Positions 8,388 to 18,208 are shown, numbered from the stretch's first letter. The stretch is 64,000 nt of DNA from Sedimenticola_A sp040506425 (GCA_965224515.1 OZ245051.1:2976001-3040000), one strand, 5' to 3'. Notes: generated from the sequence alone by a model not told the origin. A program made the numbers and translations.

Positions 8388-9725
8388 CTACCTGAAATCG
8401 TAGCGCAGATGCATGCTGGCTTCGGTCCGGTCGAACTCCATGATGCCCAGGTTTGAATCATTCCACGTGGGGCGCAGTTCAGCTTTCAGGCTCCAGTTTT
8501 TATCCAGATACCAACTGCCTCCAAGCTGAAGGGAGTAGTAGGTGTCGTCCCTGGGGACGCTGGAGAGGGGGTAGTCTGCGCCATAGCGGCTGTTTTCAGC
8601 AGACAGCACGCCATACAGGTTAAGGTCTGAAGAGATTCCCAACTGCACACCACCCCGCAGGCCCTTTATTTTTCTCTCTGTCAGAGCCTTGGCTGTAGTA
8701 GTGGCGGCATCGGCATCCTGCTTGCCGTAATAGAGGGTGGCAAAAAGTCTCGGAGACCAGGCCCCGGAGTAATCCTGGCGAAAGCCGAGGCCGATTGAGG
8801 TCAGGTCGGAATTTCTTACTGCCTGGTCTGGATACTCCAGGTCGCTGTAGTGGAGGAATGCGTTCAGCTCGGTTGCGCTGCCCAGATCATTTCGCCACTC
8901 CAGTCCGCCCCCGGATACCTGGCGGTTTCTGTCGCTGTCAACGTAGAGATTCTCACCTTTCAGGAAAAGGCCCCAGGTCTGGGTGTCCCGGCGAAACTCC
9001 AGGTCGGCACGCAGAGCGGCCTCCGTGCTATCGAAATCGCCATCCTCGTATGAACGGTTTTCAAGTTGTCCCTCTATACTGAACTGTGCGGTTGGATTCA
9101 GTGGCTGACTGTAACTTCCGCCAATACCCAAAGACCCGAACATATCCGACTGTTCGGTACCTGAGAGGGGCAGGGACCAGGGTGGATAGGTTGTACCGGA
9201 TGGGCCGGATGAGATGTTGCTGTCGTATCCCAGTCCTGCCTGCAGCCATGCCTGGGTATCCCTGCGATAACGCCCCTGCCGGTTGTTTATTGCATCCAGA
9301 AAGCGCTCGGCAGTCTGTTGTACGGACTCGGATGGTCCGTGCTGCAGAACCTGCTCAAATTCACGCCTGGCGCGCTCATCCTCTTCCAGAAGATAGTAGG
9401 CGCGGCCCAAGTGCATGCGTACAGCATCATCCTGGGGATATTGTTGCTGTACACGTTCAAGAGCAAAAATGCCTTCACTTATGTTGCCGGTGTTGATAGC
9501 CGCCACGCCGTACCAGAAATCAAAGCGGGGATCGCCTTCATACTCGTTGCGCAGGGAAGAGGCGATTTGGAAGGCCTCTTTGTCCTGCTGGCTCTTCACC
9601 ATCTCAATGAGCTGATCGAGGGAAGGGGTGGCTGTATATCCACTCTGGCCGGTCAGAATGAACAGCAATATGCCTGAGAACAGGTGTGCGAGAGATGTGG
9701 CAAATGGATGCTTAATTTTATTCAT
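8388..9725 (-). CDS. TPR-containing outer-membrane beta-barrel protein
   Basis: A 445-residue protein with a signal peptide (HLFSGILLFILTGQSGYTA), N-terminal TPR repeats at about 30-155 (DFWYGVAAINTGN; DDAVRMHLGRAYYLL; ARREFEQVL), and a C-terminal half of alternating amphipathic strands ending in Phe-Arg (LRYDFR), typical of an outer-membrane barrel. The arrangement resembles TPR-plus-barrel proteins of the surface-lipoprotein assembly modifier (Slam/DUF560) type. I cannot tell whether it exports a cargo. ATG at 9725 is chosen; in-frame ATGs exist at 9740 and 9758. It is 9 bases upstream of the FecR gene and forms an operon with it. Confidence 0.75.
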   Translation of the reverse strand: MNKIKHPFATSLAHLFSGILLFILTGQSGYTATPSLDQLIEMVKSQQDKEAFQIASSLRNEYEGDPRFDFWYGVAAINTGNISEGIFALERVQQQYPQDDAVRMHLGRAYYLLEEDERARREFEQVLQHGPSESVQQTAERFLDAINNRQGRYRRDTQAWLQAGLGYDSNISSGPSGTTYPPWSLPLSGTEQSDMFGSLGIGGSYSQPLNPTAQFSIEGQLENRSYEDGDFDSTEAALRADLEFRRDTQTWGLFLKGENLYVDSDRNRQVSGGGLEWRNDLGSATELNAFLHYSDLEYPDQAVRNSDLTSIGLGFRQDYSGAWSPRLFATLYYGKQDADAATTTAKALTERKIKGLRGGVQLGISSDLNLYGVLSAENSRYGADYPLSSVPRDDTYYSLQLGGSWYLDKNWSLKAELRPTWNDSNLGIMEFDRTEASMHLRYDFR

Positions 9726-9923
9726 GGTATTCCCGACCATGTATGCGTGTCTGACCATTACATGATAGTTTTTTTTAACACTAATGTCCCCGATGGTCCA
9801 AACTGAGAATAACAGAGAAACCGGGTATTTGTCGGATCGCCATGTTCCCTGAAGAGTAAATTGCGAACTAAAACACGAATTAAAGAATTATCGGTTGTCA
9901 GCACGTCGAAACGGGAATGAACA

Positions 9924-10802
9924 ATGTCCAATAGGAACAGGTGGACTAACTGCGCGTTCTACAATCCAGGCCGGTTTTTTTTGCGGGTTTTGACTGCCTT
10001 CAGGAAGAACCAGGGGTTTCTTCTCTCTGGTGCGGTTGCATACCATGTTCTGCTCTCCATTGTGCCCTTGATGGCGCTGCTTCTGGTTGGGCTATCCCAC
10101 TTTATTGAAGAGGCGGCACTGCTTGCTACCGTGCGGAATAACCTGTCTCTGATCATGCCTGCCGAGGCGGATGTAATGACTGCCCAGGTGAAGGCCTTTC
10201 TGGACAACCGGGGACTAGTAGGCTGGCTCGGTATGCTGGTGCTGATCTTTTTCTCGACCATGGCATTCAGTGTGCTTGAAAGGGCGATGTCTGTTGTTTT
10301 TTACCACCGGGTGGCGATTCACCATCGCCACTTTCTGGTCTCTGTCATGATCCCTTTCCTGTTTATTCTGCTGCTTGGTCTGGGCATCCTGCTGGTGACC
10401 TTCATCAGCGGAGCGTTGCAGTCCTTGGACCAGCAGTACTTCGAGCTTTTCGGCTTCAGGATTCTTCTTACCGGCTCCTCGGGTGTTCTGCTCTATGCAC
10501 TGGGATTCCTGGGTCTGGTATTGCTGCTCTCTTCCCTCTACCTGGTGATGCCGGTGGGTACGATTGCATGGAGACACGCGTTGATCGGCGGCCTGGTGGC
10601 CGGGGTGTTGTGGGAGATAACGCGGCACCTCCTGGTATGGTACTTCTCAACACTCTCCCTGGTGAATCTTGTCTATGGCTCTTTCGCCACGGCCATTGTG
10701 GCCCTGCTCAGTTTTGAAGCCGCTTCGCTGATACTCCTGTTCGGTGCCCAGGTGATCGCGGAATTTGAACGCTGTTCTGTGGAAGGGGACTTTGAAACCT
10801 GA
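9924..10802 (+). CDS. YihY/BrkB family inner-membrane protein
   Basis: A 292-residue polytopic protein with about six hydrophobic helices. The N-terminal GAVAYHVLLSIVPLMALLLV and the central MPVGTIAWRHALIGGLVAGVLW plus NLVYGSFATAIVALLSFEA are the hallmarks of the YihY/virulence factor BrkB family (once called RNase BN in error). The molecular function is not established for most members; transport or envelope roles have been suggested. It is monocistronic as far as can be seen: the next gene starts 253 bases later, beyond an AT-rich stretch with no clear signal. Confidence 0.88.
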   Translation: MSNRNRWTNCAFYNPGRFFLRVLTAFRKNQGFLLSGAVAYHVLLSIVPLMALLLVGLSHFIEEAALLATVRNNLSLIMPAEADVMTAQVKAFLDNRGLVGWLGMLVLIFFSTMAFSVLERAMSVVFYHRVAIHHRHFLVSVMIPFLFILLLGLGILLVTFISGALQSLDQQYFELFGFRILLTGSSGVLLYALGFLGLVLLLSSLYLVMPVGTIAWRHALIGGLVAGVLWEITRHLLVWYFSTLSLVNLVYGSFATAIVALLSFEAASLILLFGAQVIAEFERCSVEGDFET

Positions 10803-11055
10803 TCAGGCGATGTTGAAGTTCTGCATTTTTGTGCACTGAACAAGCGATTATCCTTATAGCCTTATTACTTTCACTTGATTGAATCAGGTTCGACCATCGG
10901 GCAGGATTTCCAGTGAAACAATATAAAAAGCGTCGTTCCCTGAGTGATTTAATTGATTAATCGCCGGGAAATAAACAAACAGTATAAAGACGCAATCACA
11001 TCAGCCGGCATGCGTTGTGCCGGGCTGTTCTCTCTATGCAAATGAAGGATAAGTC

Positions 11056-14000
11056 ATGGACTTCGAGCGTTCCCTCGGGTTTAAAGCTGTACCAGGAGAT
11101 CCAGGTGAAGAGAGTAAGAAGCTACAGCTCTACATCAACCTGAAACTTGCATCTTCCGGCCAGCCAACTGTCGCCGGAGAGCATGAAACGTTTCTCACCA
11201 CGGCCCATGATCTGCTGAAAAGCTACCGTGAGAGAAACCGTCTGCTTACGGATTATCTCTGCCCTGCAGACCAGCGTATCCAGGACTTTCTTCAGCGCTA
11301 TTTTGAAGGGATCGGCGATGTTGAAACACCGCGCATGCCGGCCATGAGTTTCGTGCTCGACCGTCATGGTGTGGCCAGGGAACTCTCCCTGCCGCTTGGA
11401 GAGAATGAGTTCCATTCGGATATTGTCGAGAGTTATCGTGTAAGACAGGGTGTATTGCATAACCCTGCAAGCGACCGCCGTACCACCAAGGGCTCTTTTC
11501 ACGTGGCCGAGGGCGGACTGCCCATCGCGGGTGACAAGAAGGCTGTGCCCCGTCGTACTTTTGCACTGATGCTCAACGAGGCGCTGAACCCACCGAAAGA
11601 GCTGCTGAAACTGCCTTTTACATCAGGTCAGGAGAAACAGGCAGAGATGTTTGTTTCGCTGCTGCTGCGCCCCACGGTCTGTCCGGAGGTGCCTGGGCAG
11701 GAGGGCGAAAAGAGCATGGAAATCCGCTTTTTCGCCCCCGGTAACCTAGTCAGTAATCTGGATTTTGTGGAGAGCATATTCGGCAACGGCGGCAATCCAT
11801 ACCTGCCCGAGTTCGATGCAGGGCTGGACGTGGATCACTGGACCGGCCATACCGGCTGCGTCATTCTCGCTCCACACCTGACGCGCCTGATCAAGAGAGA
11901 TATAGGCCTGCCCCATTGGGACGATGCCAATGAACGCCAGCGTGCCGAGGGTATGTGCTGGAAGGAAGAGGGTGAGCTGTATAATGATGGCCAGGCCTTC
12001 AAGATCACTGCCCGGGATGAGAGCGGGGTGATCGTTACCATTCTTGCCGACAACTACTACGGTTACTGCAAGAAAGAGGTGAAGACCCAGATCGGATTCT
12101 CAGCCAACCTGTTCGGTCTCGCCGAGGAGGAGCACTCGGGTGGTGCGTTGGCATTTCCCCGTCGCAATCACGGTATCGAATTCGGTGTCGACTCCAATAC
12201 CCGTGAACCGGGCTACAGCTTTCGGGAAGTGGTTGAGCGTTACGGCGATATCATGGTTCTGCAGCCTGAGGGGCATGGTATCGACAAGCACCACCCCGAT
12301 GTGGTCTATGTCCCCCAGGACCTACGGATGGATCTTGAGGCCCAGAGTATTACCTGGGAACGGGATGGAAAGAACTGTCGGATTCGCCTGCAGCCTGGAA
12401 AGACGTACATTCAGCCCAACGGCTACAAGGTGGAGATGCAGAAACATCCCCACGTGAACTCCTGGCGCCTGGTGGGTACTGATCCCGAGGGCACCTTCTG
12501 CCACAAGCCCAGTACCGTATCCGGTGGCGGTAAGTCGGAGATATCCAAATCCATCAACGACGCAGTGATCTATGGCCCGCTGTTTGTGGATGATCTCCAG
12601 GAGGATCTGGACCAGGTTCAGCAGATATTCAACCGTGACTACAGCGACCGCTTCAAACCAGGATTCGAAGGTGATGACAGGGATCCCACCCGCAAACCCC
12701 TGAGCAGTGAACGCAGCCTGGGCTCGGTTATCAAACTGCTCACGCCATCTCCGAGTTATACCCCCGAGTACAATAACTGGCTCGATACGATTTCGCCCCG
12801 GATCCTGGCCCTGGTGTTTGTAATCAAGCGCTTTTACCGGCCTTCGTGGGGTGAGGCTTGGCGCAAGTACATAACCGTGGATGAAATCGATGGTGCGGCG
12901 GGGCATGAACTCAAGATGTTCGACCGGGGTATTATCGCCTCCTATCTGCGCATGGGGTTCGATGAGGATTCCAAGTGGAGGCTGTTCAAGGTTCGCCAGG
13001 ACTTTATTGCCGCTGACAAGGTGCAGATGGAGGACGACATCAGCACATCGGTGGTGGTACCCGGAGGCTGTGTTGATGGCTGTCCCGAGGGGATGAGCAG
13101 GGAGCACAGCGTCAAACTGGTGGAGAACTGCGAGTACCGCCTGTTTCAGCGCCCGGATGATGCCATCCACCCGGGCTTCGACAAGCAGACCGAACAGGAT
13201 ATGGCCCAGTACGGCAACTTCATAGCCAACTTCGAGCCGCTCAGTGGTGACAAACTGAACGGTGTGGTTGAGGATGTGCTCACCTTCTCCACTTTTACCG
13301 AACCGATGCGCGATCTTCTCCAGGCTGCCTATGACGAACAGCAGGGGTTCGTGGTCTCTTCAGCCCATCCCCGTATGGTGGATGGCAAACCGAGCAAGAA
13401 TCCCCGTTATCTTCAGACCAGGCTCGATGTCGCCAACCCGGTACAGGCATACGTAGCCGAAATAGGTGCCCGCTTTCATCGCAAACTGCCCCTGGAGAAG
13501 AAGCTCTGCCACCCGGTGGATGCTGTACTGACCGGGCGCAGAAACAATCCCCCTGAACCTGGCATCAGATCACTGGCGGTTTACAATCCTATCCACTACC
13601 AGGAACTGCCCGAGCTGTTCATGGATTTTGTATGCAGCCTTACCGGCAAGTCGCCATCCACCACCGGGGCCGGCAGTGAAGGCGCGTTGACCAAGGGGCC
13701 TTTCAATGCCCTGCGAACCACGGCGGATCTGAACAATGCGCTGGTCTCCTATATTCTCACCGGCCACCCCGGTTTCTCCAGCTCAGCTGGCTTTATCGGT
13801 CCCAATGTTCGGGTTGATCATGATATCTCTCTGCTGGTGCCCGAGGTGTGGGCACGACTGGACAAAGAGCAGCGTGATGCAAAATACCTGATCGAGAACC
13901 AGTATCTCGAACCCGTGGAAGATTTTGACCTGGATGGAGAGCGGGTGTTGGCCAGTCGTCTCGGTTACCGTATCACCTACCGATTTGTACACGGTTTTCT

Positions 14001-14523
14001 GGGTAAGATTTTTGACAATCCCAATGCCGTGTTCACCAAGGAGATCATGAGGCCTGAACTCCAGGGACTGGCGGTCTTTGCTGATGGTGTGAATAACATC
14101 GTCGAAGCCCAGCAGCGGGTGGCGCAACAGTACATCGATGACGGCAGCGTGGAAGACGCCTGTCCGCCCCTGAAAGCGCTGCTCTACATCATGGCAACAG
14201 GTGAATATGAGGGCATGGATGTGCACGACCAGAAAATACGCTCGATGTTCACCCGTGACTATCTTCTCGGTTCGGGCTGGTACCGCGAGCGCCTGGAGAT
14301 TAAGCAGGCCAGGGAGATAGCACGTTGCGAGCGGAACATCGACTATCTGAAGTCGTTTCTCGATCGCCCGGCCTATGCAGACGAAGCAGTGCAACTTGGG
14401 ATTCCTGAGAGGCTTGAGCAGGCCCAGTCCCGCCTTGAGATGGTACGCAGTGCAGAGTACCTGAAAGGTCTTGTCGGGACGATTGGTGCAGACCCGTTGA
14501 AGCCCCCACAATCAGGGGAGTGA
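11056..14523 (+). CDS. very large protein resembling PPi-type phosphoenolpyruvate carboxykinase
   Basis: An 1155-residue cytosolic protein without signal peptide or membrane helices. The length and two motifs fit my recollection of the PPi-dependent PEPCK family (Entamoeba, Propionibacterium and some proteobacteria; about 1100-1200 residues), which interconverts oxaloacetate plus PPi with PEP, CO2 and phosphate. The motifs are a glycine-rich phosphate-binding-like loop VSGGGKSEISKS at about 486-498 and TGKSPSTTGAGSEGALTKG at about 861-880. It lacks the usual ATP- or GTP-PEPCK signatures. PPi-linked gluconeogenesis would suit the surrounding pgi and glycogen genes and a sulfur-oxidising autotroph. 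The assignment rests on memory of motifs, not a search; the fallback is a conserved giant protein of unknown function. Confidence 0.55.
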   Translation: MDFERSLGFKAVPGDPGEESKKLQLYINLKLASSGQPTVAGEHETFLTTAHDLLKSYRERNRLLTDYLCPADQRIQDFLQRYFEGIGDVETPRMPAMSFVLDRHGVARELSLPLGENEFHSDIVESYRVRQGVLHNPASDRRTTKGSFHVAEGGLPIAGDKKAVPRRTFALMLNEALNPPKELLKLPFTSGQEKQAEMFVSLLLRPTVCPEVPGQEGEKSMEIRFFAPGNLVSNLDFVESIFGNGGNPYLPEFDAGLDVDHWTGHTGCVILAPHLTRLIKRDIGLPHWDDANERQRAEGMCWKEEGELYNDGQAFKITARDESGVIVTILADNYYGYCKKEVKTQIGFSANLFGLAEEEHSGGALAFPRRNHGIEFGVDSNTREPGYSFREVVERYGDIMVLQPEGHGIDKHHPDVVYVPQDLRMDLEAQSITWERDGKNCRIRLQPGKTYIQPNGYKVEMQKHPHVNSWRLVGTDPEGTFCHKPSTVSGGGKSEISKSINDAVIYGPLFVDDLQEDLDQVQQIFNRDYSDRFKPGFEGDDRDPTRKPLSSERSLGSVIKLLTPSPSYTPEYNNWLDTISPRILALVFVIKRFYRPSWGEAWRKYITVDEIDGAAGHELKMFDRGIIASYLRMGFDEDSKWRLFKVRQDFIAADKVQMEDDISTSVVVPGGCVDGCPEGMSREHSVKLVENCEYRLFQRPDDAIHPGFDKQTEQDMAQYGNFIANFEPLSGDKLNGVVEDVLTFSTFTEPMRDLLQAAYDEQQGFVVSSAHPRMVDGKPSKNPRYLQTRLDVANPVQAYVAEIGARFHRKLPLEKKLCHPVDAVLTGRRNNPPEPGIRSLAVYNPIHYQELPELFMDFVCSLTGKSPSTTGAGSEGALTKGPFNALRTTADLNNALVSYILTGHPGFSSSAGFIGPNVRVDHDISLLVPEVWARLDKEQRDAKYLIENQYLEPVEDFDLDGERVLASRLGYRITYRFVHGFLGKIFDNPNAVFTKEIMRPELQGLAVFADGVNNIVEAQQRVAQQYIDDGSVEDACPPLKALLYIMATGEYEGMDVHDQKIRSMFTRDYLLGSGWYRERLEIKQAREIARCERNIDYLKSFLDRPAYADEAVQLGIPERLEQAQSRLEMVRSAEYLKGLVGTIGADPLKPPQSGE

Positions 14524-14674
14524 TTTGTTGCAGTGCGTAATTAGTTAGCGCAGAACAGTTATAAAAAAAGAATATTAGGATAGTCTAATGTAATTGATCT
14601 GACTCAACACAGGGTGGCAGTCAAACGACTAGCGTTAAGTATGAGGCAGTATTTTATTAAGCAGGAGGTGTCTC

Positions 14675-14959
14675 ATGAGAACTGCGCGCAAACTTCTTAC
14701 TGCACTGACAGTGGCAGGCCTGGTTGCTCTGCCTGTATCCAATGCTGACGCCTGGTGGGGCTGGGGTGATGGCTGGGGAGGTATCGGATTCTCATTCGGA
14801 TTCGGCGGCGGAGGCTGGGGGCGGGGCCTCTACAATCCCTGGTATGGTCACTATCCCTACTATGGATACTATCCCGCATACAGCTATTACAACGTTTATC
14901 CCTATTACACGCCCTATCTTGCGGCCCAGGTTCCGGTCGACAGCTCAACAGATAAGTAA
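14675..14959 (+). CDS. sulfur-globule-type secreted Gly/Trp/Tyr-rich protein
   Basis: A 94-residue protein with a clear signal peptide (MRTARKLLTALTVAGLVALP, cleavage after NADA at 26). The mature part is almost entirely Gly, Trp, Tyr, Phe and Pro: first WWGWGDGWGG and glycine-phenylalanine repeats, then PYYGYYPAYSYY-type repeats. This composition and size match the structural sulfur globule proteins (SgpA/B/C) that coat periplasmic sulfur globules in purple and colourless sulfur bacteria. A strong AGGAGGTG ribosome site at 14663-14670 and a tight terminator just downstream suggest a highly expressed single gene. Other exported Gly/Tyr-rich proteins exist, so globule location is inferred. Confidence 0.65.
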   Translation: MRTARKLLTALTVAGLVALPVSNADAWWGWGDGWGGIGFSFGFGGGGWGRGLYNPWYGHYPYYGYYPAYSYYNVYPYYTPYLAAQVPVDSSTDK

Positions 14960-14980
14960 CCGGGCTATGTGCCGGGTTGA

Positions 14981-15005
14981 AAAAACCGCCGAAAGGCGGT
15001 TTTTT
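14981..15005 (+). terminator. intrinsic terminator after the sulfur-globule-type gene
   Basis: Stem ACCGCC / GGCGGT with a GAAA loop (14985-15000) is flanked by five A and six T. It is compact and GC-rich, with its stem starting 26 bases after the stop codon. Confidence 0.9.
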
Positions 15006-15100
15006 CAGAAGCTCCCTGCAAAAATCCAGTTTTGAGCGATACTTAGTAATTAAATGGTATCTCTCATATCCATGAGAATATTTGAAACGGTGTATGTGAT

Positions 15101-15838
15101 ATGAATTGGATTAAAACTGCCTTGGTCATCTCTCTCATCTTCGGCATGCCGGTTTCCGAACTGACCGCCGGTGAAACACTGACTCTCAACACCGGCACCC
15201 GAAATCCCTACACCACCGAGGAGGGACAGGGATTCCTGGACCAGGTGATAGGTGAACTGTTCAGGCGTATCGGGGAAAAGGCGGAGGTCACGGTTTACGA
15301 TGCCTCGGCACGAGCGCTTGCCAATGCAAATAATGGAATTGATGCCGGTGCCGCTATGCGTATCAAGGGCATTGAGAAAAAATACCCCAATCTCGTAATG
15401 GTGCCTGAAAAGCTGATCGACAATGATTTTGTGGCATACACCCTGCGCTACGATTACAAGATAGAGTCATGGGCCGACCTTTCATCCTATCTCACAGGCT
15501 ATATTCTCGGTTGGCAGATTTTTGAACGACAACTCCCCCCAGGCACACAGGCTGAAAAGGCAGTAGACCCTGGGCAGCTTTTCACACTTTTACAAAAAGG
15601 CCGGGTGGACGTCATACTCTATGAGCGCTGGCAGGGGCTGTGGCGGGCCGGGCATATGGGCATGGATGTGCTGACTCATGAACCACCCCTGGCACAGCGC
15701 GCCATGTATATCTACCTGCACCGCAGACATGCCCACCTGGTGGAGAGCCTGTCAGCGGAACTGGCCAGGATGAAACAGGACGGTAGTTACCAGGCGATAG
15801 TTGCACGTACGCTCACACCGTTGACTCCCGCAATGTAG
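15101..15838 (+). CDS. periplasmic solute-binding protein (family 3 type) paired with a kinase
   Basis: A 245-residue exported protein with signal peptide (ALVISLIFGMPVSELTAG). The fold pattern of bacterial extracellular solute-binding protein family 3 is visible: TLNTGTRNPYTTEEGQGFLDQVIGELF near the start, DFVAYTLRYDY in the middle, and a C-terminal ELARMKQDGSYQAI. No permease or ATPase is nearby. Instead it lies 16 bases upstream of a membrane hybrid histidine kinase, so it probably presents a ligand to that sensor rather than to an ABC importer. The ligand cannot be read from the sequence. Confidence 0.75.
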   Translation: MNWIKTALVISLIFGMPVSELTAGETLTLNTGTRNPYTTEEGQGFLDQVIGELFRRIGEKAEVTVYDASARALANANNGIDAGAAMRIKGIEKKYPNLVMVPEKLIDNDFVAYTLRYDYKIESWADLSSYLTGYILGWQIFERQLPPGTQAEKAVDPGQLFTLLQKGRVDVILYERWQGLWRAGHMGMDVLTHEPPLAQRAMYIYLHRRHAHLVESLSAELARMKQDGSYQAIVARTLTPLTPAM

Positions 15839-15854
15839 AGAGTTGGTCTCAGTC

Positions 15855-18110
15855 ATGGCAAAGGACAGTTTGCATACCTCACAGACGCACGCTTCAGGCA
15901 TGGCGGCGAACAGTGGCTCTCATGTCAGGCTGGGACAACGGCTTAGCCGGGCCATCCTGGGAATCAGCATTAGCATTACGCTGTTGGCCACGATCTTCCA
16001 GGTATATAACGAGTACCAGGTGGAAATGGCGATCATTGAAGCGCGTTTTGATGAGATCGAGCAGCAGCACCTGGGTGCCATTACAAAGAACGTGTGGCTG
16101 GTCGATCTTGGGCGCTTGCAGGTACATACCGACAGCCTGGCTACGGTTAAGAACATCAGCCAGTTGACGGTGACTGATGAGAGAGGCGAGGTGCTGGTAA
16201 GTTCCGGGAAGGCTGGGGATAAGTCAACGATAAGCCGACGCTATAAACTCAATCACTGGTTCCGTGGTCAGGATCTGAACATTGGGGAATTGACGGTAAC
16301 CGCATCACTGTCAGGCATCTATGAGCAACTGCTCTACGACGCATTGGTGTTCCTCGTCATATATGCCCTCGTTATAGGCGGTATATCCCTGCTTGTTTAT
16401 TTTCTTGTTTACCGGCTCATCGGAAAACCGCTGGAGGCGATGGCGGCTCATGTACGCAGTTTCTCTGCTGAGAAGAGTTATGTGCCGTTGAATCTTGAAC
16501 GGGACGCCAGGGTGTCAGACGAAATTGATGAACTGGCTGTCGCCTTCAACACCATGAGTCAGCGGCTGATTAACTCAATGCAGGCACTGCATAAAGAGGT
16601 TGGGGTTCGCAAACAGGCGGAGCAGGAGGTGTGGCGACTCAACAAGGGGCTGGAGGAGCGGGTACGTGCACGCACGGTGGAGTTGGAGGAGACCCGTGAT
16701 CTGGCTGTAGCCTCCAGCCGTGCAAAAAGCGCATTTCTAGACAATATGAGCCATGAGTTGCGCACACCCCTCAATGCAATACTGGGATTTTCCCAGTTGC
16801 TTGAACGGGATCCCGACCTGAAGGATGGAACGAGAGAGTCCCTGCAGATTATTCTGCGAAATGGTCAGCATCTGCTGGAACTGCTCAATGAAATTCTGGA
16901 GATGGCCGGGATTGAATCCGGTCGCAGCGAAGTCGATGAGATCTGTTTTTCACCTTATGAAGTGGCAGAAGAGCTTGTTGATGCCGGCAGGGAACAGCTC
17001 GAATCTGACCAGGTGGAACTGATTCTGACAGCCAGCGATTCTGTTCCGGAAATGGTATGCAGCGATGGAGTCAAGTTTCAGAAAATACTAGGCCACCTGT
17101 TGAGCAATGCGATCAAGTTCACCCGGGAGGGCCGGATTGCGCTCTTCATTGATGCCGAACAGTTGCAGGCAAAGAAGGTGCATCTCTGTTGTACTATCAC
17201 AGACACGGGTATTGGAATTGCAAGAGATGATCTGAACCGGATTTTTAATTTCTTCACCCAGGCGGGGGAAGAGGCGGTAAACCAGGGGCCAGGATTGGGG
17301 CTGGCAATAACCCGGCACTATATTGATATGCTGCAAGGGTCCATCCGTGTTGACAGCGAACCAGGCAAAGGTTCGGTGTTCCGCGTCACCATACCGGTGG
17401 AAATTGCTGAGGCGTCTGTTGATTCTCCCCTGTTGCAACAGGGAAGGGTAGCAGGGTTGTCGCCAAGCCATGCCCCGGTTCACCTGTTGATAGTTGATGA
17501 CCAGCCTGATAACAGAAGCCTGCTTCGCCAGATGCTTTCCCCACTAGGCGTGGAGATCAGTGAGGCTGAAGATGGTAGTGAAGCTGTGGATATCTGCATG
17601 GAGCATATGCCGGATCTAATCTGGATGGACCGTCGTATGCCGGTTATGGATGGTGCAGAAGCCACACTTCAGATCAGGCAATTGGCCGGTGGTGATGCAG
17701 TAAAAATCATTGCCCTCACCGCATCTGTTTTTCACCAGGAGATCGTCAATTCAGGACACGACGATTTCATACATAAGCCATTTCAGCCGGATGAGGTTTT
17801 TCATTGCCTTGCAAAGCATTTGGGTCTCACCTATCTCTACGAAAGAGAGGCTCTGCATAACGTGTCCTCGATTGCAAAGATCGATCCCGGGTCAATCGCG
17901 CGTCTGCCGATGAATCAGCGTGATGCACTGCGTGAAGCCGTCATCACGTTGGATATCGACCAGATACGTCAGTTAACCGTGGAGATTGAGCCCCGGGATG
18001 CTGAACTCGCCCGGTCCATTCGAGGCGAGGTTGACAGGCTGAACATGAGTGCAGTGCTCAAGGCAATGGAAGATGCGGATCTTGTATCGGAAGCAGTATC
18101 CGGTAAATAA
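15855..18110 (+). CDS. hybrid sensor histidine kinase with receiver domain
   Basis: A 751-residue inner-membrane kinase. Helices at about 31-51 and 160-188 bound a periplasmic domain of about 105 residues; a HAMP domain (190-245) and coiled coil follow. HisKA carries the phospho-accepting His300 (MSHELRTPLNAILGF), and HATPase motifs are HLLSNAIKFT, DTGIGIARDD and GPGLGLAI. A receiver domain (about 540-660) has Asp592 in WMDRRMPVMDG and a Lys in IHKPFQ. The C-terminal 90 residues (IARLPMNQRDALREAVITLD) form a helical tail shared with the kinase at 19837. ATG at 15855 is preferred over TTG at 15843. No separate response regulator is nearby, so an output partner must be elsewhere. Confidence 0.92.
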   Translation: MAKDSLHTSQTHASGMAANSGSHVRLGQRLSRAILGISISITLLATIFQVYNEYQVEMAIIEARFDEIEQQHLGAITKNVWLVDLGRLQVHTDSLATVKNISQLTVTDERGEVLVSSGKAGDKSTISRRYKLNHWFRGQDLNIGELTVTASLSGIYEQLLYDALVFLVIYALVIGGISLLVYFLVYRLIGKPLEAMAAHVRSFSAEKSYVPLNLERDARVSDEIDELAVAFNTMSQRLINSMQALHKEVGVRKQAEQEVWRLNKGLEERVRARTVELEETRDLAVASSRAKSAFLDNMSHELRTPLNAILGFSQLLERDPDLKDGTRESLQIILRNGQHLLELLNEILEMAGIESGRSEVDEICFSPYEVAEELVDAGREQLESDQVELILTASDSVPEMVCSDGVKFQKILGHLLSNAIKFTREGRIALFIDAEQLQAKKVHLCCTITDTGIGIARDDLNRIFNFFTQAGEEAVNQGPGLGLAITRHYIDMLQGSIRVDSEPGKGSVFRVTIPVEIAEASVDSPLLQQGRVAGLSPSHAPVHLLIVDDQPDNRSLLRQMLSPLGVEISEAEDGSEAVDICMEHMPDLIWMDRRMPVMDGAEATLQIRQLAGGDAVKIIALTASVFHQEIVNSGHDDFIHKPFQPDEVFHCLAKHLGLTYLYEREALHNVSSIAKIDPGSIARLPMNQRDALREAVITLDIDQIRQLTVEIEPRDAELARSIRGEVDRLNMSAVLKAMEDADLVSEAVSGK

Positions 18111-18208
18111 ACAGGTGGTTTTTGATGGATACTGAACTATATAGATGGGTAGGTTGATTTAAAAAACTGCTGGTTCAGTCATCGGGCTGAAAAGTCCTGG
18201 AGTGCAAC

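Noticed and set aside
10803..11055. Riboswitch or small RNA ahead of the 1155-residue gene
   Set aside because: Only a short dyad near 11000-11024 is visible, with no recognisable riboswitch core or terminator.
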